Shown here: positions 21,505 through 32,582 of the stretch, one piece after another | How positions within the stretch are numbered: the stretch's first letter is position 1 | How the letters are laid out: every line of letters begins with the position of its first letter | From: Nematopogon swammerdamellus | Lineage: Eukaryota; Arthropoda; Insecta; Lepidoptera; Adelidae | Assembly (NCBI GenBank): GCA_946902875.1 | Contig: OX336348.1 | Coordinates: 18,191,741-18,255,740, forward strand | Direction: 5' to 3' | Length of the DNA: 64,000 bases | Translations under genes and position numbers: made by a program | The notes under the pieces: model-generated | Told to the model about the DNA's origin: nothing | Database searches by the model: none | The model's input: only the letters and a program-made list of their open reading frames with translations

Positions 21505-21710
21505 ACAGAGGAACTCTTCAACCGTTACTAGTAACCCCCTTGAGTTTGGGCCCATTTGATTGGTTCGGACGACTGCTCCATAATTCCACCAATACACTTG
21601 GTGACGAGGGTCTGATGATGGAGGGAGGAGGTGGACTGTGGAACTCTTCAACCGTTACTAGTAACCCCCTTGAGTTTTACTCATTTGATTGGGTTTGACG
21701 AGTGTCCCAA
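21505..21710. repeat. Second array of the ~130-bp satellite (about 1.6 units)
   Basis: Same unit as 1540-2110: CTTCAACCGTTACTAGTAACC occurs at about 21516 and 21644, with the GAGGGTCTGATGATGGA phrase between. Orientation is the same as at the first locus. Confidence 0.8.
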
Positions 21711-22195
21711 ATAATTTTGTGTATGGATTTTTATGTTCAATTTATTTCATAGGTATTTGAATAACGTCCGTAAAGAAGTATAACTTCAAAAAAGATTTCA
21801 GGATTAAGTCCACCTTCTGTAAAATTTATCTTTAATCATTTAAAATACGGTATTAGATACCTTGAGATATTTTGCTAAAAAATTGCAAGCATTTCCCGAA
21901 AGCCTCCTCCATATTAAGTTATCCTTACTGCGCAAGAAACTTCGGTTTTTTTTTAATTTTTATTTCTGTAAATTTCACTAAATTTGTTTTCGATATTTTT
22001 GTATGGAAGTAAGATTCTTTTTCACTGAATCTAAGAGAAAATTTAATAAACTATTTTTAAGTGTCCTTTTATTTTAATTCAGTCAGTAGTATTTGCTTCT
22101 AGAGCGGTTGTTGCTATGTGGGTCATTTTGGCCCTTGTCCCATTTGGCCTCCTGCTTACAAAAAAAAACATCCGACACATGCCATGATTTGATTC
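21711..22195. other. AT-rich non-coding spacer
   Basis: No gene or clear repeat. Short T-runs near 21950-21965. Confidence 0.5.
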
Positions 22196-22199
22196 TGAG

Positions 22200-22335
22200 T
22201 TTATTGTTTATTGTTTATTTAGCATCTATTGGCAGTACACTGCGCTAAGATTTGTTATATTTACATTGTAACATTCCGCCAGTTCGATTATCACAGCGAA
22301 GAAGAACTGACAAGAAACTTCACTAGACATTTTTT
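22200..22335 (-). repeat. LINE/SINE 3' end with (AATAAAC)n tail, copy 2
   Basis: Reverse-orientation relative of 8936-9066: on the minus strand TGTCAGTTCTTCTTCGC, then GAACTGGCGGAATG, and a tail of AATAAAC units ending near 22203. Confidence 0.65.
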
Positions 22336-22339
22336 CAAT

Positions 22340-22637
22340 GTCCACTTAGTCTATACAAAAATGTTTGCCACTGCCTAGACACGCATGTGCTGATTTGTGA
22401 CATGCAGCAATTCATGACGTAGTCATAACTGAGTAGTTAAGAGCAGATCGAGGTAAGTCACGTGATCGCATGTTAGGTATTTGAACAAAATATCGCTGTC
22501 TCCAGTCGTCCACCGGCCACGCACGGCCGTGTTTGTGAGTATTTGTGAAGGTTTGGGGAAGCGGGCGGGGGACACCATCGTACGCGCCGCCCGCGTGCCG
22601 CGCCCCGCACCGCGCCGCCACCTCCGCGCCGCCGCCG
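22340..22637. other. Non-coding, with GC-rich CGC-repeat patch
   Basis: Contains a CpG-dense stretch of CGCCGC-type words (about 22560-22637) ending at the edge of the foldback element. No supportable gene; the ORFs there are low-complexity. Confidence 0.4.
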
Positions 22638-23537
22638 CGCCGCACACTGGTCCCAAATTGAAAAAAAGCGGACTTACGAATTTAGTCGGGATTTTCGGGT
22701 TTTCTTGTTATCTGTCTGTCATATTATGTTAAAGAGATTCGTATAAAGTACAAATTGACCTAACTGAATAGAATACTTCGAAGAAAAAAAATATTTTTCT
22801 TTTTTTACTATGGAGAAAAACACATTTTCTCTATTTGTCTTCGTGGAACCTAGTGGAACCTCACAGTTCAATATGATAATAATGTACTACCATGATGTCT
22901 TCCAGATGGCTATCAAAGTTGCTGCATCGGCTTGCATCGGAGCGACTTTAACAAACTTTTATGTTTTTGAAAAAAATACATACTATTATTATTATTGTAA
23001 TCGGTGTAGTTTCATATGTATATCAAAAAGTTTCAAGAACGTCCATTTATTAATTGCACACAAACGTAAATAAAAAAATAAAACAATTTTTTTCTGTCTT
23101 TTTCTTTGCGGAACCTAGTGGAACCTCACAGATTGATATGTTAATAATGTACTATAGCATGAGGTCTTCAAGATGGCTATTAAAGTTGTCACAGTAGCTT
23201 TCATCCGAGCGTATTTGATAAACTTTCCATAAAAAAAAATCACAATAATGTTATTATTATGCTGATAACTAGTAATAACTGTAAAGACTTTGTCAATTCG
23301 TGAAACCACTTAAAATATTAAAACGATAAGTGGACATTTAATAGTTCAATACACTTAAACGCGAATATCTCAAGCGGTTTCACGAGAAACCTTGTCATCC
23401 ACACTGCAATTTCCAAACTGAAAAACAAAAATAATGACGATTTAACACTGTTCATGAAAGAAAAATTACATAAAGCAAGAGTACTATTCCGAAAACATAT
23501 TTTTAACTTGCCTTAACTTGCCTTTAACTTGAATCCA

Positions 23538-23700
23538 TTATGATGACAAATAAATGTCTAATGGGTCGTTCTCTTTTTCAACTTCAGTGACTACGTATGT
23601 CTCCTCTTCGTCATCATCGAGGAATGAATATGACTCGTGTATATCTACCAACTCTTTTGCTTCTGGAAGCAAATCTAGATTTAAAATATAGGTTATTATT
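23538..23700 (-). pseudogene. Acidic C-terminal coding fragment in the foldback centre
   Basis: The last ~50 codons of a minus-strand frame read LDLLPEAKELVDIHESYSF, then DDDEEETYVV and end IYLSS with TAA at the inner edge of the left arm. Composition is protein-like and strongly acidic. It may be the C-terminus of the element's lost transposase, placed between the inverted arms. Upstream codons of that frame belong to LINE-D1. I do not recognise the family. Confidence 0.35.
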
Positions 23701-23737
23701 ATTATTTCTTGATTATATAGCAGCTTAGTATTTTGTT

Positions 23738-24957
23738 TTATGTAAACCAGCATGGGTGGCTGTGCCGAGCGACCAATGGTGCAGTCGACAGAGCCAAAAT
23801 CACCTCTCCTCGCGAAACCACGCTCAGTTAGGGGCATGCCAGCAGATTTGCGGACTGTTGCTAGGCTGTCTAGCCCGTTAATACGACCAGGTTAAAGGAT
23901 TCCGGAAATACACTCGCCGTAAGACAGTTCCACACTCTAGCGGTGCGACAAAGAAACGATTTAGAGAATCGATTGGTTCTCAAAAGCCCAATGTCAACAA
24001 CAAAAGGGTGCTGAGTCTCTCTGCGACGAGTCATGCGGAGATAGGACGGGTGGCAGGGAATAAGGGATGCTAGTTCCACAGAGCAGCGTCCGTGATAGTA
24101 TCTGTAAAACAGACTAAGCGAACCCACAAATCGTCTGTGACTCAGAGACTCCAGACCATCTGTAAGTTTCGGGTCACCAACAAGACGGATGGCTCGGCGC
24201 TGTATCGAGTTCAAGGACGCAAGCAGATAATGCGGACTACCCTCCCAGATGTGACTGCAGTACTCCATCACCGGCCTAATCTGTGTTTTGTAGTGAAGTT
24301 ATCGCAATGGGCCGATAGTTGAAGGGGTTCGCGGAGTCTCCCTTCTTTGGAACCGGTTGGACCGAGGCTCTTTTCCAGCAAGATGGTACAATCCCACGGG
24401 CGAAGGAGAGACGGAAAAGACGGGAGATTATTGGTGTCAACTCAGGGGCAGAAATCTTGAGCACTATGGCTGGAATGCCATCAGGACCACTACTCTTCGA
24501 AGTGTCTAACGTTCTCAAACATTTGAATACCTGTCTAGGGTGCATCTTCGGCTCCATCATCGAAATCCCACAGCGTGGTATCAAGGGAGGAGTTGCACCC
24601 TGGTCATCCAACGTTGAGTTAGACACGAAAAGACGAGCAAAATGTTCACCTTTTCCTTCGCGAGGATAGCGAGTGATCCGTCAGACCGTTCCAGGGGTGG
24701 TGTAGCAGAGCGACAGAAGTTTCGTTCGATAGAGTTGGCGAGAGACCAGAATGCGCGGCTGCCGGTCGGGCATCGCACTAGTCTCTCGCCAATTCTATGA
24801 TCGTGCTTGGACTTGGCCACGATGAGTGTTCGCTTGCAAGACCTGGAAGAGGCGTTAAGTGCGCGCCTTGCCTCAGCGGTACGTGCGGAGAGCCACCGCC
24901 TGTAGGCTTGGTTCTTGGCCTCGACAGCTATGCGGCATAGACGGTTGAACCATGGCC
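23738..24957 (-). mobile_element. LINE-D1, internally deleted
   Basis: A minus-strand LINE in the foldback centre, with its 3' end at about 23740 (phrase TTTACATAAAAC). Three coding pieces in order: the linker before RT (24970-24581: KRPWFNRLCRIAVEAKNQAY), RT fingers (24626-24276: KTLDTSKSSGPDGIPAIVL-like, VPKKGDSANPFNYRPIAITS), then directly the post-RT C-terminus (24271-23870: MEYCSHIWEGSPHYLLASL). The catalytic core (motifs A-C) is deleted at about 24272-24280. Related to LINE-B and to LINE-D2 at 31150. Confidence 0.8.
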
Positions 24958-25889
24958 TTTTTGTCATCATAATGTATTCAAGTCATAAAGGCAACTTAAA
25001 AATATGTTTTCGTAATAATACTCTTGCTTTATGTAATTTTTCTTTCATGAACAGTGTTAAATCGTCATTATTTTTGTTTTTCAGTTTGGAAATTGCAGTG
25101 CGGATGACAAGGTTTCTCGTGAAACCGCTTGAGATATTCGCGTTTAAGTGTATTGAACTATTAAATGTCCACTTATCGTGTTAATATTTTAAGGGGTTTC
25201 ACGAATTGACACTGTCTTTACAGTTATTACTAGTTATCAGCATAATAATAACATTATTGTGATTTTTTTTAATGGAAAGTTTATCAAATACGCTCGGATG
25301 AAAGCTACTGTGACAACTTTAGTAGCCATCTTGAAGACCTCATGCTATAGTACATAATTAACATATCAATCTGTGAGGTTCCACTAGGTTCCGCAAAGAA
25401 AAAGACAGAAAAAAATTGTTTTATTTTTTTATTTACGTTTGTGTGCAATTAACAAATGTACCTTCTTGAAACTTTTTGATATACATATGAAACTACACCG
25501 ACTACAACAATAATAATAGTATGTATTTTTTTCAAAAACATAAAAGTTTGTTAAAGTCGCTCCGATGCAAGCCGATGCAGCAACTTTGATAGCCATCTGG
25601 AAGACCTCATGGTAGTACATTATTATCATATTGAACTGTGAGGTTCCACTAGGTTCCACGAAGACAAATAGAGAAAATGTGTTTTTCTCCATAGTAAAAA
25701 AAGAAAAAAATTTTTTTTCTTCGAAGTATTCTATTCAGTTAGGTCAATTTGTACTTTATACGAATCTCTTTAACATAATATGACAGACAAATAACAAAAA
25801 AACCCGAAAATCCCGACTAAATTCGTAAGTCCGCTTTTTTTCAATTTGGGACCAGTGTGCGCCGGGCCGGTCGAGCGAGAAGTTTTGCA

Positions 25890-26350
25890 AATTGCAACTC
25901 CTGTGCAGTTTTCGTTCGCTAAATCAGTTGCGTGCGTTGCGTTCGAAATCGAAACTCCACCAAATATACTGGTTCACCAACATGGAACTAAACTTTACAC
26001 CTCGCAAAGGAAAGAAGCTTCATCTGATAGGTACTGACAGTGTTGTGGAGGTAAAATGTCCATACAATGTATCCGACGTAGCCCCACTACAGGCCATCGA
26101 ACAAAAAAAAGATAAAGTTCTGCAATATTGTATGATTATTATTATCAGGTACAGCTTCACTTCACAGAGAGGAAGTTTGCATTCTTTATCGTATGGACAG
26201 AACAAGGACTCGAATACCTTTTAATTTTGGGAGATTACAAAACTGGAACTTTTTTATCACAAATGTATGCTAAAAGAAATAATTGACCCCAGAAAGCCAC
26301 GCAAAATGTGTATTCGAGGTATAAACGATGAATCGGACGATGATAGATAA
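25890..26350 (+). pseudogene. YqaJ/lambda-exonuclease-like nuclease fragment
   Basis: Pieces in successive frames read LIGTDSVVEVKCPY and VAPLQAIEQKK, then YYQVQLHFTERKFAFFIVWT and CMLKEIIDPRKP. The E-x-K-C-P core, the Q-x-Q-like helix and the terminal L-x-E-I-x-D-P are the hallmarks of YqaJ-type viral recombinase/alkaline exonucleases, which resect DNA ends. The frame is broken at least twice and an in-frame stop follows SDDDR. It abuts the right end of the foldback element. Animal YqaJ genes are often transposon-associated, so it may be cargo of a larger element or an older resident fragment. Confidence 0.6.
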
Positions 26351-26789
26351 CCTGTAATAGTCCGTAAGCCAGCTCCAAATTTACATCACGATAAAAATGC
26401 ATGGCACACGGTCGGAAAAGTTGTGCTGAGCGAGAATCAGAAGATTATCGCACCTAAAATTAGCCGGAAGTTTGAGAAAATCCTTCACTTCCGGTCAAAA
26501 TTTTAAGGTTATATTTACGTCATATGACATCATTACGAAACACGTGGCATCATTTAGCCGTGTAATTGTAGAGAGAGTAAACATAAGTCTGTCTGTTCTG
26601 AAGTGGCCGGAGGTACTTGAAAGACTGCACCAAAGATGGTCACTGGATACATTTTCCTACGCCATGTGACATCTTGACGAAAATTATTATAAAAGTATTG
26701 AAATAATAGTGTTTTTAAGAATAAATAAGTCTGTCAAGCCATATCTGGCCGGAAGTATTTTAAAAGTGATTTTTTAACTGCTAGGTGAA
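26351..26789. other. Non-coding, possibly tail of the YqaJ unit
   Basis: The phrase CCGGAAGT recurs (26463, 26490 inverted, 26750), suggesting degenerate repeats. No gene. Confidence 0.35.
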
Positions 26790-27593
26790 CGAATTATGTT
26801 AACTGCACAAGTTTGCGCGTTCAGTGCGAAGAGAGTGGCGTTCACACCGGCTCCTTCATTCCAAGGCACGTCGCTCAAATTAAGCGAACACCTCGGGGTC
26901 CTCGGAGTCGAACTGTCGCACGACTTGAACTTTCGTCGCCACATCGAGGGGAAGGCCAAGCTGGCTTCTAAAAAGCTGGGCGTACTCAATAAGGTGCGAC
27001 CGTACTTCACGGCGGACCAAAAGCTGCTGCTGTATAAATCGCAGATCAGGTCTTGCTTGGAGTACTGCTCGCACCTGTGGGATGGCTCTGCCAAATACCA
27101 GCTTGCGCCTCTGGACTCGATCCAGCGTCGAGCCGTGCGACTAGTGGGTGACCCCGAAGTGTCCCGTGATCTAGAACCACTGCAACACCGTAGGGATGTC
27201 GGCTCCCTAAGTGTGTTCTATCGCTTATTCCATGGGGAGTGCTCGGAGGAGCTGTTTAACGCGATCCCGCCGTCCCCTTTCCACCTCCGCACCACGCGCA
27301 CTGGGCAGGGATTGCATCCATATACGCTGGACTTACCGCGCATGCGTACCAATCGATTCTGCAGATCTTTCCTGTACAGAACCGGTAAACTCTGGAACGC
27401 TCTCCCTGCTCATATATTTCCTCCCAAGTACAGTCTCGGGTCCTTCAAGAGGGGCGTGAATGGGCACCTGTCAGGCCGGCATGGCATTCGCAACCCCCGA
27501 ATACGACCGAATGTCCATGGGCGCCGTTAGACACCTTATGGGTGCCTCGGCGCCATATGTCGAGCTAACAATAAAAAAAAAAAAAAAAAAAAA
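26790..27593 (+). mobile_element. LINE-B2, 5'-truncated, with poly(A)
   Basis: A 3' copy of LINE-B ending in a 20-A tail (27571-27593). TTAAC occurs just before the 5' junction (about 26799) and right after the poly(A), a possible target duplication. It provides the uninterrupted sequence across the LINE-C1 insertion point of LINE-B1. Confidence 0.85.
26799..27530 (+). pseudogene. LINE-B2 RT C-terminal region
   Basis: About 240 residues, fully open, starting after the RT catalytic boxes: [93 protein letters not shown], ending PNVHGRR. It encodes the thumb and C-terminal domain only and so lacks polymerase activity. Near-identity with LINE-B1 at 13121-13575 and 16900-17440 indicates a recent family. 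Confidence 0.85.
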
Positions 27594-28320
27594 ATTAACA
27601 AATTATAATCGATTAAGGCGAGAATAAGGGTCAAAAGGACAACTTTGAACGAAATTATTGAGATATTGGTAAAGATGAAAAATCTGTAAAAAATATATGT
27701 TATGTATTGATCTTTAATTAACAAACGTAGCGAAAGTTGGAAAGTTACTACTTTGGAAAGGTGTTAAATAAATCTCCAAAAAATTACGAAAAGTACGAAA
27801 ATTGTACTTTCAAGTTAAATTATCTTGAGAAACATCAATTATTTCAATACAAGACCCTCATAGAAATGTATATAATATTTTTCCCTATAATCGTAGCGAA
27901 AAAAAATGTTGTTTTTCATCTTTCCAACACGTAAAATTTAATAAATAGTGTGATTTTCGCGCAAACGTTCTTCGTCGGCGCGACGTATCAGCCACCGCAC
28001 GAGTAGAACGAATCTCGCACCTATTACATCTGCATACGGGTCGTGTTTCAATCATCAGTGCTCGGGTAGCACGGTTTGAGTCCTATTTCCCCCTTAACAA
28101 GGATTATCGACTCATCCGTCGTGGTGGGTATAGATAGTATTACAGAAATTATTACTAATCTGATAACATAACAATCTAGGGAAAAATAAAGTTGCGTCGT
28201 ACCTATTTTTTGTTTGCCAACGGTTGTTTGATATTTATAGTCATTAATTGTCGATTTTAAAAGTTGTTGTAAAATTTTTAAATCGATATACCTCCTGGTA
28301 AATCTTCGTCGATATTTAAT
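27594..28320. other. AT-rich non-coding spacer
   Basis: No gene or recognised repeat between LINE-B2 and gypsy-3; the ORFs are AT-rich by-products. Confidence 0.45.
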
Positions 28321-28329
28321 CACATTTCG

Positions 28330-29091
28330 CACGCAAGCACATACAATGAAGCTATAGAAATACTGGACAAGATCTTTGTAAAACCCAGTAACGAAATATA
28401 TGCCCGACACAAACTAGCGGACAGACTACAACAACCTGCCGAGACAATTGATATGTGCTTACGCGCCCTCGAGTTGTTAGCTAAAGAATGCAACTTCCAC
28501 GCTGTGAGCGCTGCTCAGAATTGAAGCGATTACATACGAGATGATTTTATAAGTGGACTATCATCGCCTAACGTTCGGCAAAGGCTTCTCGAAAACAGTG
28601 GTCTCGATCTCACCGAGGCCTACAAACAAGCTCAGTCTCTAGAATTGGCTCAAGTTCACTCTGAAAAATTCAGTGCCTCTAGACATTTGAATGCAGTTCA
28701 TGAAAATGAATGTGAAAATGCTGATCCTTCCTCTTCAGCTGTCAGTAAAAAGACATCTAAATCCTGCTATTTCTGCGGTCAAGACCAACGCCATCGACGC
28801 CAAAAGTGTCCTGTATTCAACACTACCTGCCTAAAATGTTCTAAAAGAGGACATTTTGCAAAAGTATGTCGATCGGGAAAACAAACTGCTTGTTTGGAAG
28901 AATCCAGTAGCAACACCATGATAGCTGCAGCTCCAGCAGGCCTCCAGGCAGGAGACAATTATTTCAATGACAGTAACAACAGTTGGCATCTAAAAAGGCC
29001 AAATAGAAGGTTTATGCAACGTAAAATTATTTGTACAAGGACACACTCACGACAACTTCCCATCCCTTATAATGAGAGCTCTCTGCGCTGA
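28330..29091 (+). pseudogene. Gypsy-3 gag with zinc knuckle
   Basis: Coding text starts near 28330 (ILDKIFVKPSNEIYARHKLA) and continues with YIRDDFISGLSSPNVRQRLL after a TGA at about 28523. A Cys-rich end is in the open frame 28645-29091: CYFCGQDQRHRRQKCPVFN, then CLKCSKRGHFAKVC, the second being a canonical CCHC knuckle. The frame then diverges and ends at 29091, overlapping RT. One stop and a missing N-terminus make it non-functional. Confidence 0.75.
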
Positions 29092-29920
29092 TGTGATTCT
29101 CCGGAAGGATGTATCCAAGGAAAATCAAGCTGTCGAAGTAGTGTATGGTGGCCCCATGGCACCGTTGAAAATTTCATGCCATTCCCTCAAGGTGGCGTCA
29201 GTACCACCAGTGAAGCTTTTCGAATATTTTGATCCACATTGTCGACCGATTGCCACAAAGTCCCGTCGATATTCTGAAGCTGAGCGTGCTTTCATTACTA
29301 GAGAAGTACAAACGTTACTCGAGGACGGCATTATTGAGAATAGCTCTTCACCATGGCGAGCTCAAGTTCTGATAACAACGAACCAAAACCATAAGAAAAT
29401 AATGGTTATTGACTATTTGAGAACTATCAATAAATTCACACAGCTTGAGGCATATCGTCTGCCAAACATTGAGGACTTAGTTGCCAAAGTCGCTCAACAC
29501 CACGTATTCAGTATAATCGGCCTACGCAGCGCGTACCACCAGATACCGATCACCGAAGAAGATAGGCTTTACACAGCATTCCAGGCGGCCGGAAATTTAT
29601 ACAAATTTAAGAGGATCCCTTTCCGTGTCACTAATATCGTAGCTGCCTTTCGACGGGTAATCGATAATGTCATCAGAGAGAAAGTATTACAATCTGTGTA
29701 TTTTTATCTTGACGATATTGGAGTGTGTGGCTGCGATAAAGCTGATCACGACCGGAAATTAAGGAAATACATGCAAACTATTGAGGAGTGCAATTTAACA
29801 ATAAATGAAGCAAAAATTTTCCTCGGGCTATCAAAGATAAAACTTATCGAATATTTCCCTCGGAGCGTCCCTTTCCCAAGCCGGCAGACCTGTAGCTTTC
29901 TTTTCCAGAACAATATCTGA
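29072..29920 (+). pseudogene. Gypsy-3 reverse transcriptase
   Basis: RT text in order: IIENSSSPWRAQVLI, IDYLRTINKFTQLEAYRLPN, FSIIGLRSAYHQIPI (motif A; the usual Asp of LDL is Gly here), IPFRVTNIVAAFRRVI (motif B, degraded), and YFYLDDIGVCG (YLDD). Loss of the motif A Asp (IIGLRS for the expected hydrophobic-D-L) would abolish catalysis even in an open frame. The thumb is cut off at about 29850, and unrelated sequence follows. Confidence 0.75.
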
Positions 29921-30393
29921 CACTTCTTTACTATAATTTTATTTGATTTACGTTTTGTTAGAGACGTCCAGAGATACCAACCTTGCGGTTACAAAATCCA
30001 GACGTCTACACCTGCACTCTTGCGAGTGCAGTGATCATGTATGCCAGATCGAGGCCCCATAGCTGTACCGTTCTTCTGAAAAAATCCCATGGGAAATACA
30101 CAGACTGTGACCTTTCTCCAGCCGATCCGAGCCACCACCCGTCCACCCGAAGGAACCCCCGGCCGAAGCCGAGAGCCGGGGGTGAAGCCTTCACTGCCAC
30201 TGGGGTCCGCACCCTATCCAACCACAGCCTGTGCCCAGGGCCTCAGCGTTTTGTGCTAGCCGCAGCTTTTCTTTTCACCAGCTATGTATATGCGTGGAAG
30301 TGAATATGACCACCACCAAAGTGACCGCTCACTGCCGCACAGTGTACTATTTGCGCCGAAGTTAAGCCATGATTTCTGCAAAGTAAAGGAACA
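29921..30393. other. Unassigned segment inside gypsy-3
   Basis: Replaces the RNase H region. It includes a palindromic CCCCCGGC/GCCGGGGG hairpin at about 30157-30182. The style resembles an inserted retroposon 3' end, but no family could be named. Confidence 0.35.
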
Positions 30394-30785
30394 TTGATTA
30401 AGGCTACTGCCCCATTTGAGAAGTTGGCATTGAGTTTCAAAGGCCCTATTCCATCGAATACAAGAAACAAATACATGCTCACTGTCGTCGATGAATATTC
30501 CAGGTTCCCCTTTGCCATTCCCTGCTATGACTTGACTGCTACAGTTATCAAATGTCTGAACAAATTGTTCTTCCTATTCGGAATGCCCGCATACATCCAC
30601 CCACAGCGATCGAGGTGGTTCATTTATGTCTGCTGAACTAAAACAATACCTACATTCTAAAGGAGTCGCTACAAGCCGAACTACAGCAGCAAATCCAAGA
30701 GGAAATGGACAAATAGAACGCTATAATGGAATAATATGGAAAACCATACAATTGTCACTGAAAAGTAAAGGCATGCCTAAACGAA
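30394..30785 (+). pseudogene. Gypsy-3 integrase core
   Basis: The catalytic core is recognisable: FEKLALSFKGPIP (first Asp position is Ser here), YMLTVVDEYSRFPFAIP, then a one-base shift at about 30608 within the D-R-G-G-S-F box (second Asp), and NPRGNGQIERYNGIIWKTI with the catalytic Glu. No zinc finger or C-terminal domain remains. Confidence 0.75.
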
Positions 30786-31149
30786 CTAGAAAAACATTTA
30801 CCTAAAACGATAACAACGTTTGAGGCAAAAGGTAAAGGAGAACGGAAAGTTCCAATACAATGCAAAACTACAGAGATGAAAAATCAGATTGATTTAATCC
30901 TGGTCGGGATATATTTTTTCCAATGATTTTCGATTTGCATTTTTCTAATTAAAAATATTCTATTCTATAAAGTTTTTATATGGCCGATTTTTAAATTTGT
31001 TCATGTCCATTTTCAGTGCATAACCCAATGATATTTTAGGAAATATAGGTTATCTATATGACATTCAGTGCTCACACACGGCACGTCCTTGAAGAGTAAT
31101 GATATGAGATTCCTTGACTTTTAGTAGCGATTCTCGAAGAATTAGTGCA
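30786..31149. other. Non-coding flank of gypsy-3
   Basis: No gene or recognised repeat. Confidence 0.4.
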
Positions 31150-31800
31150 TTTTTTTTATGTAAACCAGCATGTGTGGCTGTGCCGAGGGACCAATGGTGC
31201 AGTCGACAGAGCCAAAATCACCTCTGCTCGCGAAACCACGCTCAGTTAGGTGCCATGCCAGCAGATTTGCGGACTGTTGCTAGGCTGTTTAGCCCGTCAA
31301 TACGACGCTTGAAGACACCCAGGTTAAAGGATTCAGGAAATACACTCGCCGGAAGACAGTTCCACACTCTAGCGGTGCGACAAAGAAACGATTTAGAGAA
31401 CCGATGGGTTCTTAAAAGCCCAATGTCAACAACAAAAGGGTGCTGTGTCTCTCTGCGACGAGTCATGCGGAGATAGGACGGGTGGCAGGGAATAAGGGAT
31501 GCTAGTTCCGCAGAGCAGCGTCCGTATCTGTAAAACAGACTAAGCGAACCTACAAATCGTCTGTGGCTCAGGGACTCCAAACCATCTGTAAGTTTCGGGT
31601 CACCAACAAGACGGATGGCTCGGCGCTGTATCGAGTCCAAGGATGCTAGCAGATAATGGGGACTACCCTCCCAGATGTGACTGAAGTACTCCATCACCGG
31701 CCTAATCTGTGTTTTGTACAACAGGAATAGTTGTGCCGGTGAGAAGAACCGCATAATCTCATAGTCATTCATTAGTTCATTACACACAACCACGGCATTT
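31150..31800 (-). mobile_element. LINE-D2, 5'-truncated 3' end
   Basis: Minus-strand copy of the LINE-D 3' end. It encodes a 183-residue RT C-terminus (LLYKTQIRPVMEYFSHIWEG, DSIQRRAIRLVGDPKLTDGL, FSKSFLCRTARVWNCLPASV) without RT catalytic boxes. The 3' end (TTTACATAAAAAAAATG) is at about 31152. It matches LINE-D1 closely but lacks its lesions in this part. Confidence 0.85.
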
Positions 31801-32424
31801 TCGATGTGTTACCGGCTCGTGGTTAGCGGTCCGAACGCGTGCGTAGTTGGTGGGCGACTAACTTCAGACAGGACTGTGGTCTTGTGTTTAATGTGCCGCT
31901 TGGGAGCTCAGATAACTTATCTACCTCCTTTTAACTTATAATATCATTGGCATAATCAGTTTATCTGTTTTTTTTTTTTTTTTAGAATTTAGTATCACAC
32001 CTGATTAATTTTCATGTTGTTCTGAAAGAATTATTTCTCATGTTCAGTTATCCACGTGGATAAAATAAAGTAGTGTTATTCCAACCCAGTCGGCTACAGA
32101 AGCTGTATTTTCTATAATAAATTAAAATAAATGTTTAACAACATTTAAATTTAAATAAATATACATGTTCGTTTTTTATTTTCAATACCGAAGATCATTT
32201 CCAATGCTCTTTGAAGGTCATGTGGCCCATGTGTTTTTTAAATATTTTTTTTCACTTTCATTCAGAGCCGATTTTTTTAATGAGTTTTCCTACTATTGAA
32301 AAAAAAAGTTATACATAGTTCGAAATTGTTCAGTTTCACCGATAGATTCAGATTGTCAGTCATTGGTTTTGGGTGAAAAATTTTACTTAATGTAATTTTA
32401 ATGTTTTGTTTCTTTTTTTTTCAG
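31801..32424. other. AT-rich non-coding sequence
   Basis: No gene. T-runs at 31970-31983 and a pyrimidine tract ending in CAG at 32424, the acceptor of the next exon. Confidence 0.45.
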
Positions 32425-32582
32425 TAGTCCAATTAACTGCCTTCGGTTTGGCTTGTTTCTCTCTTCCATTGGCACTCAAATGCTTCATACATCAATGTGT
32501 GAAATTACAGAAGAAACATAAATCTCTGTACGGTAGTATGTACGACGTAGAACAACAAACAACGTACACGCAGACTTACTAG
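32425..32582 (+). CDS. Candidate terminal exon of an unrecognised membrane protein
   Basis: Preceded by a strong acceptor (TTTCTTTTTTTTTCAG), the exon is open for 51 codons and stops at TAG 32580-32582. The peptide starts QLTAFGLACFSLPLALKCF, a plausible membrane helix, then a basic stretch (QKKHKS) and a Tyr/Thr/Gln-rich tail ending TQTY. Helix followed by basic residues suggests a C-terminal anchor with a short tail. The acceptor needs one carried base, which matches the phase-1 donor of the exon at 71-154. I do not recognise the family. The 66-bp array begins immediately after the stop and would lie in its 3' UTR. Confidence 0.4.

Larger units (their letters stand above)
22632..25866. mobile_element. 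Foldback-like DNA element with ~0.9-kb inverted arms
   Basis: The left arm (22632-23548) is an inverted copy of the right arm (24960-25866). Ends read CACACTGGTCCCAAATTG and its complement. Flanking GCGCCG on both sides is a possible 6-bp target duplication. Within each arm a divergent repeat of about 150-180 bp (phrases GGAACCTAGTGGAACCTCAC and AGATGGCTAT) occurs twice. The centre was later split by LINE-D1 (about 23740-24957); without it the middle is only about 190 bp. Open frames in the arms (22810-23073 plus strand, 25429-25692 minus strand) are mirror copies and probably not genes. Confidence 0.75.
28320..30830 (+). mobile_element. Gypsy-3: decayed LTR element, no LTRs found
   Basis: Gag, RT and integrase pieces lie in order on the plus strand, with protease and RNase H missing or replaced. 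No flanking LTR pair was seen. The gag/RT style resembles K02A2.6-type gypsy elements. Confidence 0.75.

Noticed and set aside
22810..23073. 87-residue ORF with a near-identical minus-strand copy at 25429-25692 as a conserved gene
   Set aside because: They are the two mirror arms of the foldback element; composition is AT-biased and no domain is visible.
23115..23309. Short ORF with Ile/Tyr-rich text as a membrane peptide
   Set aside because: Lies in the foldback arm and is AT-driven.
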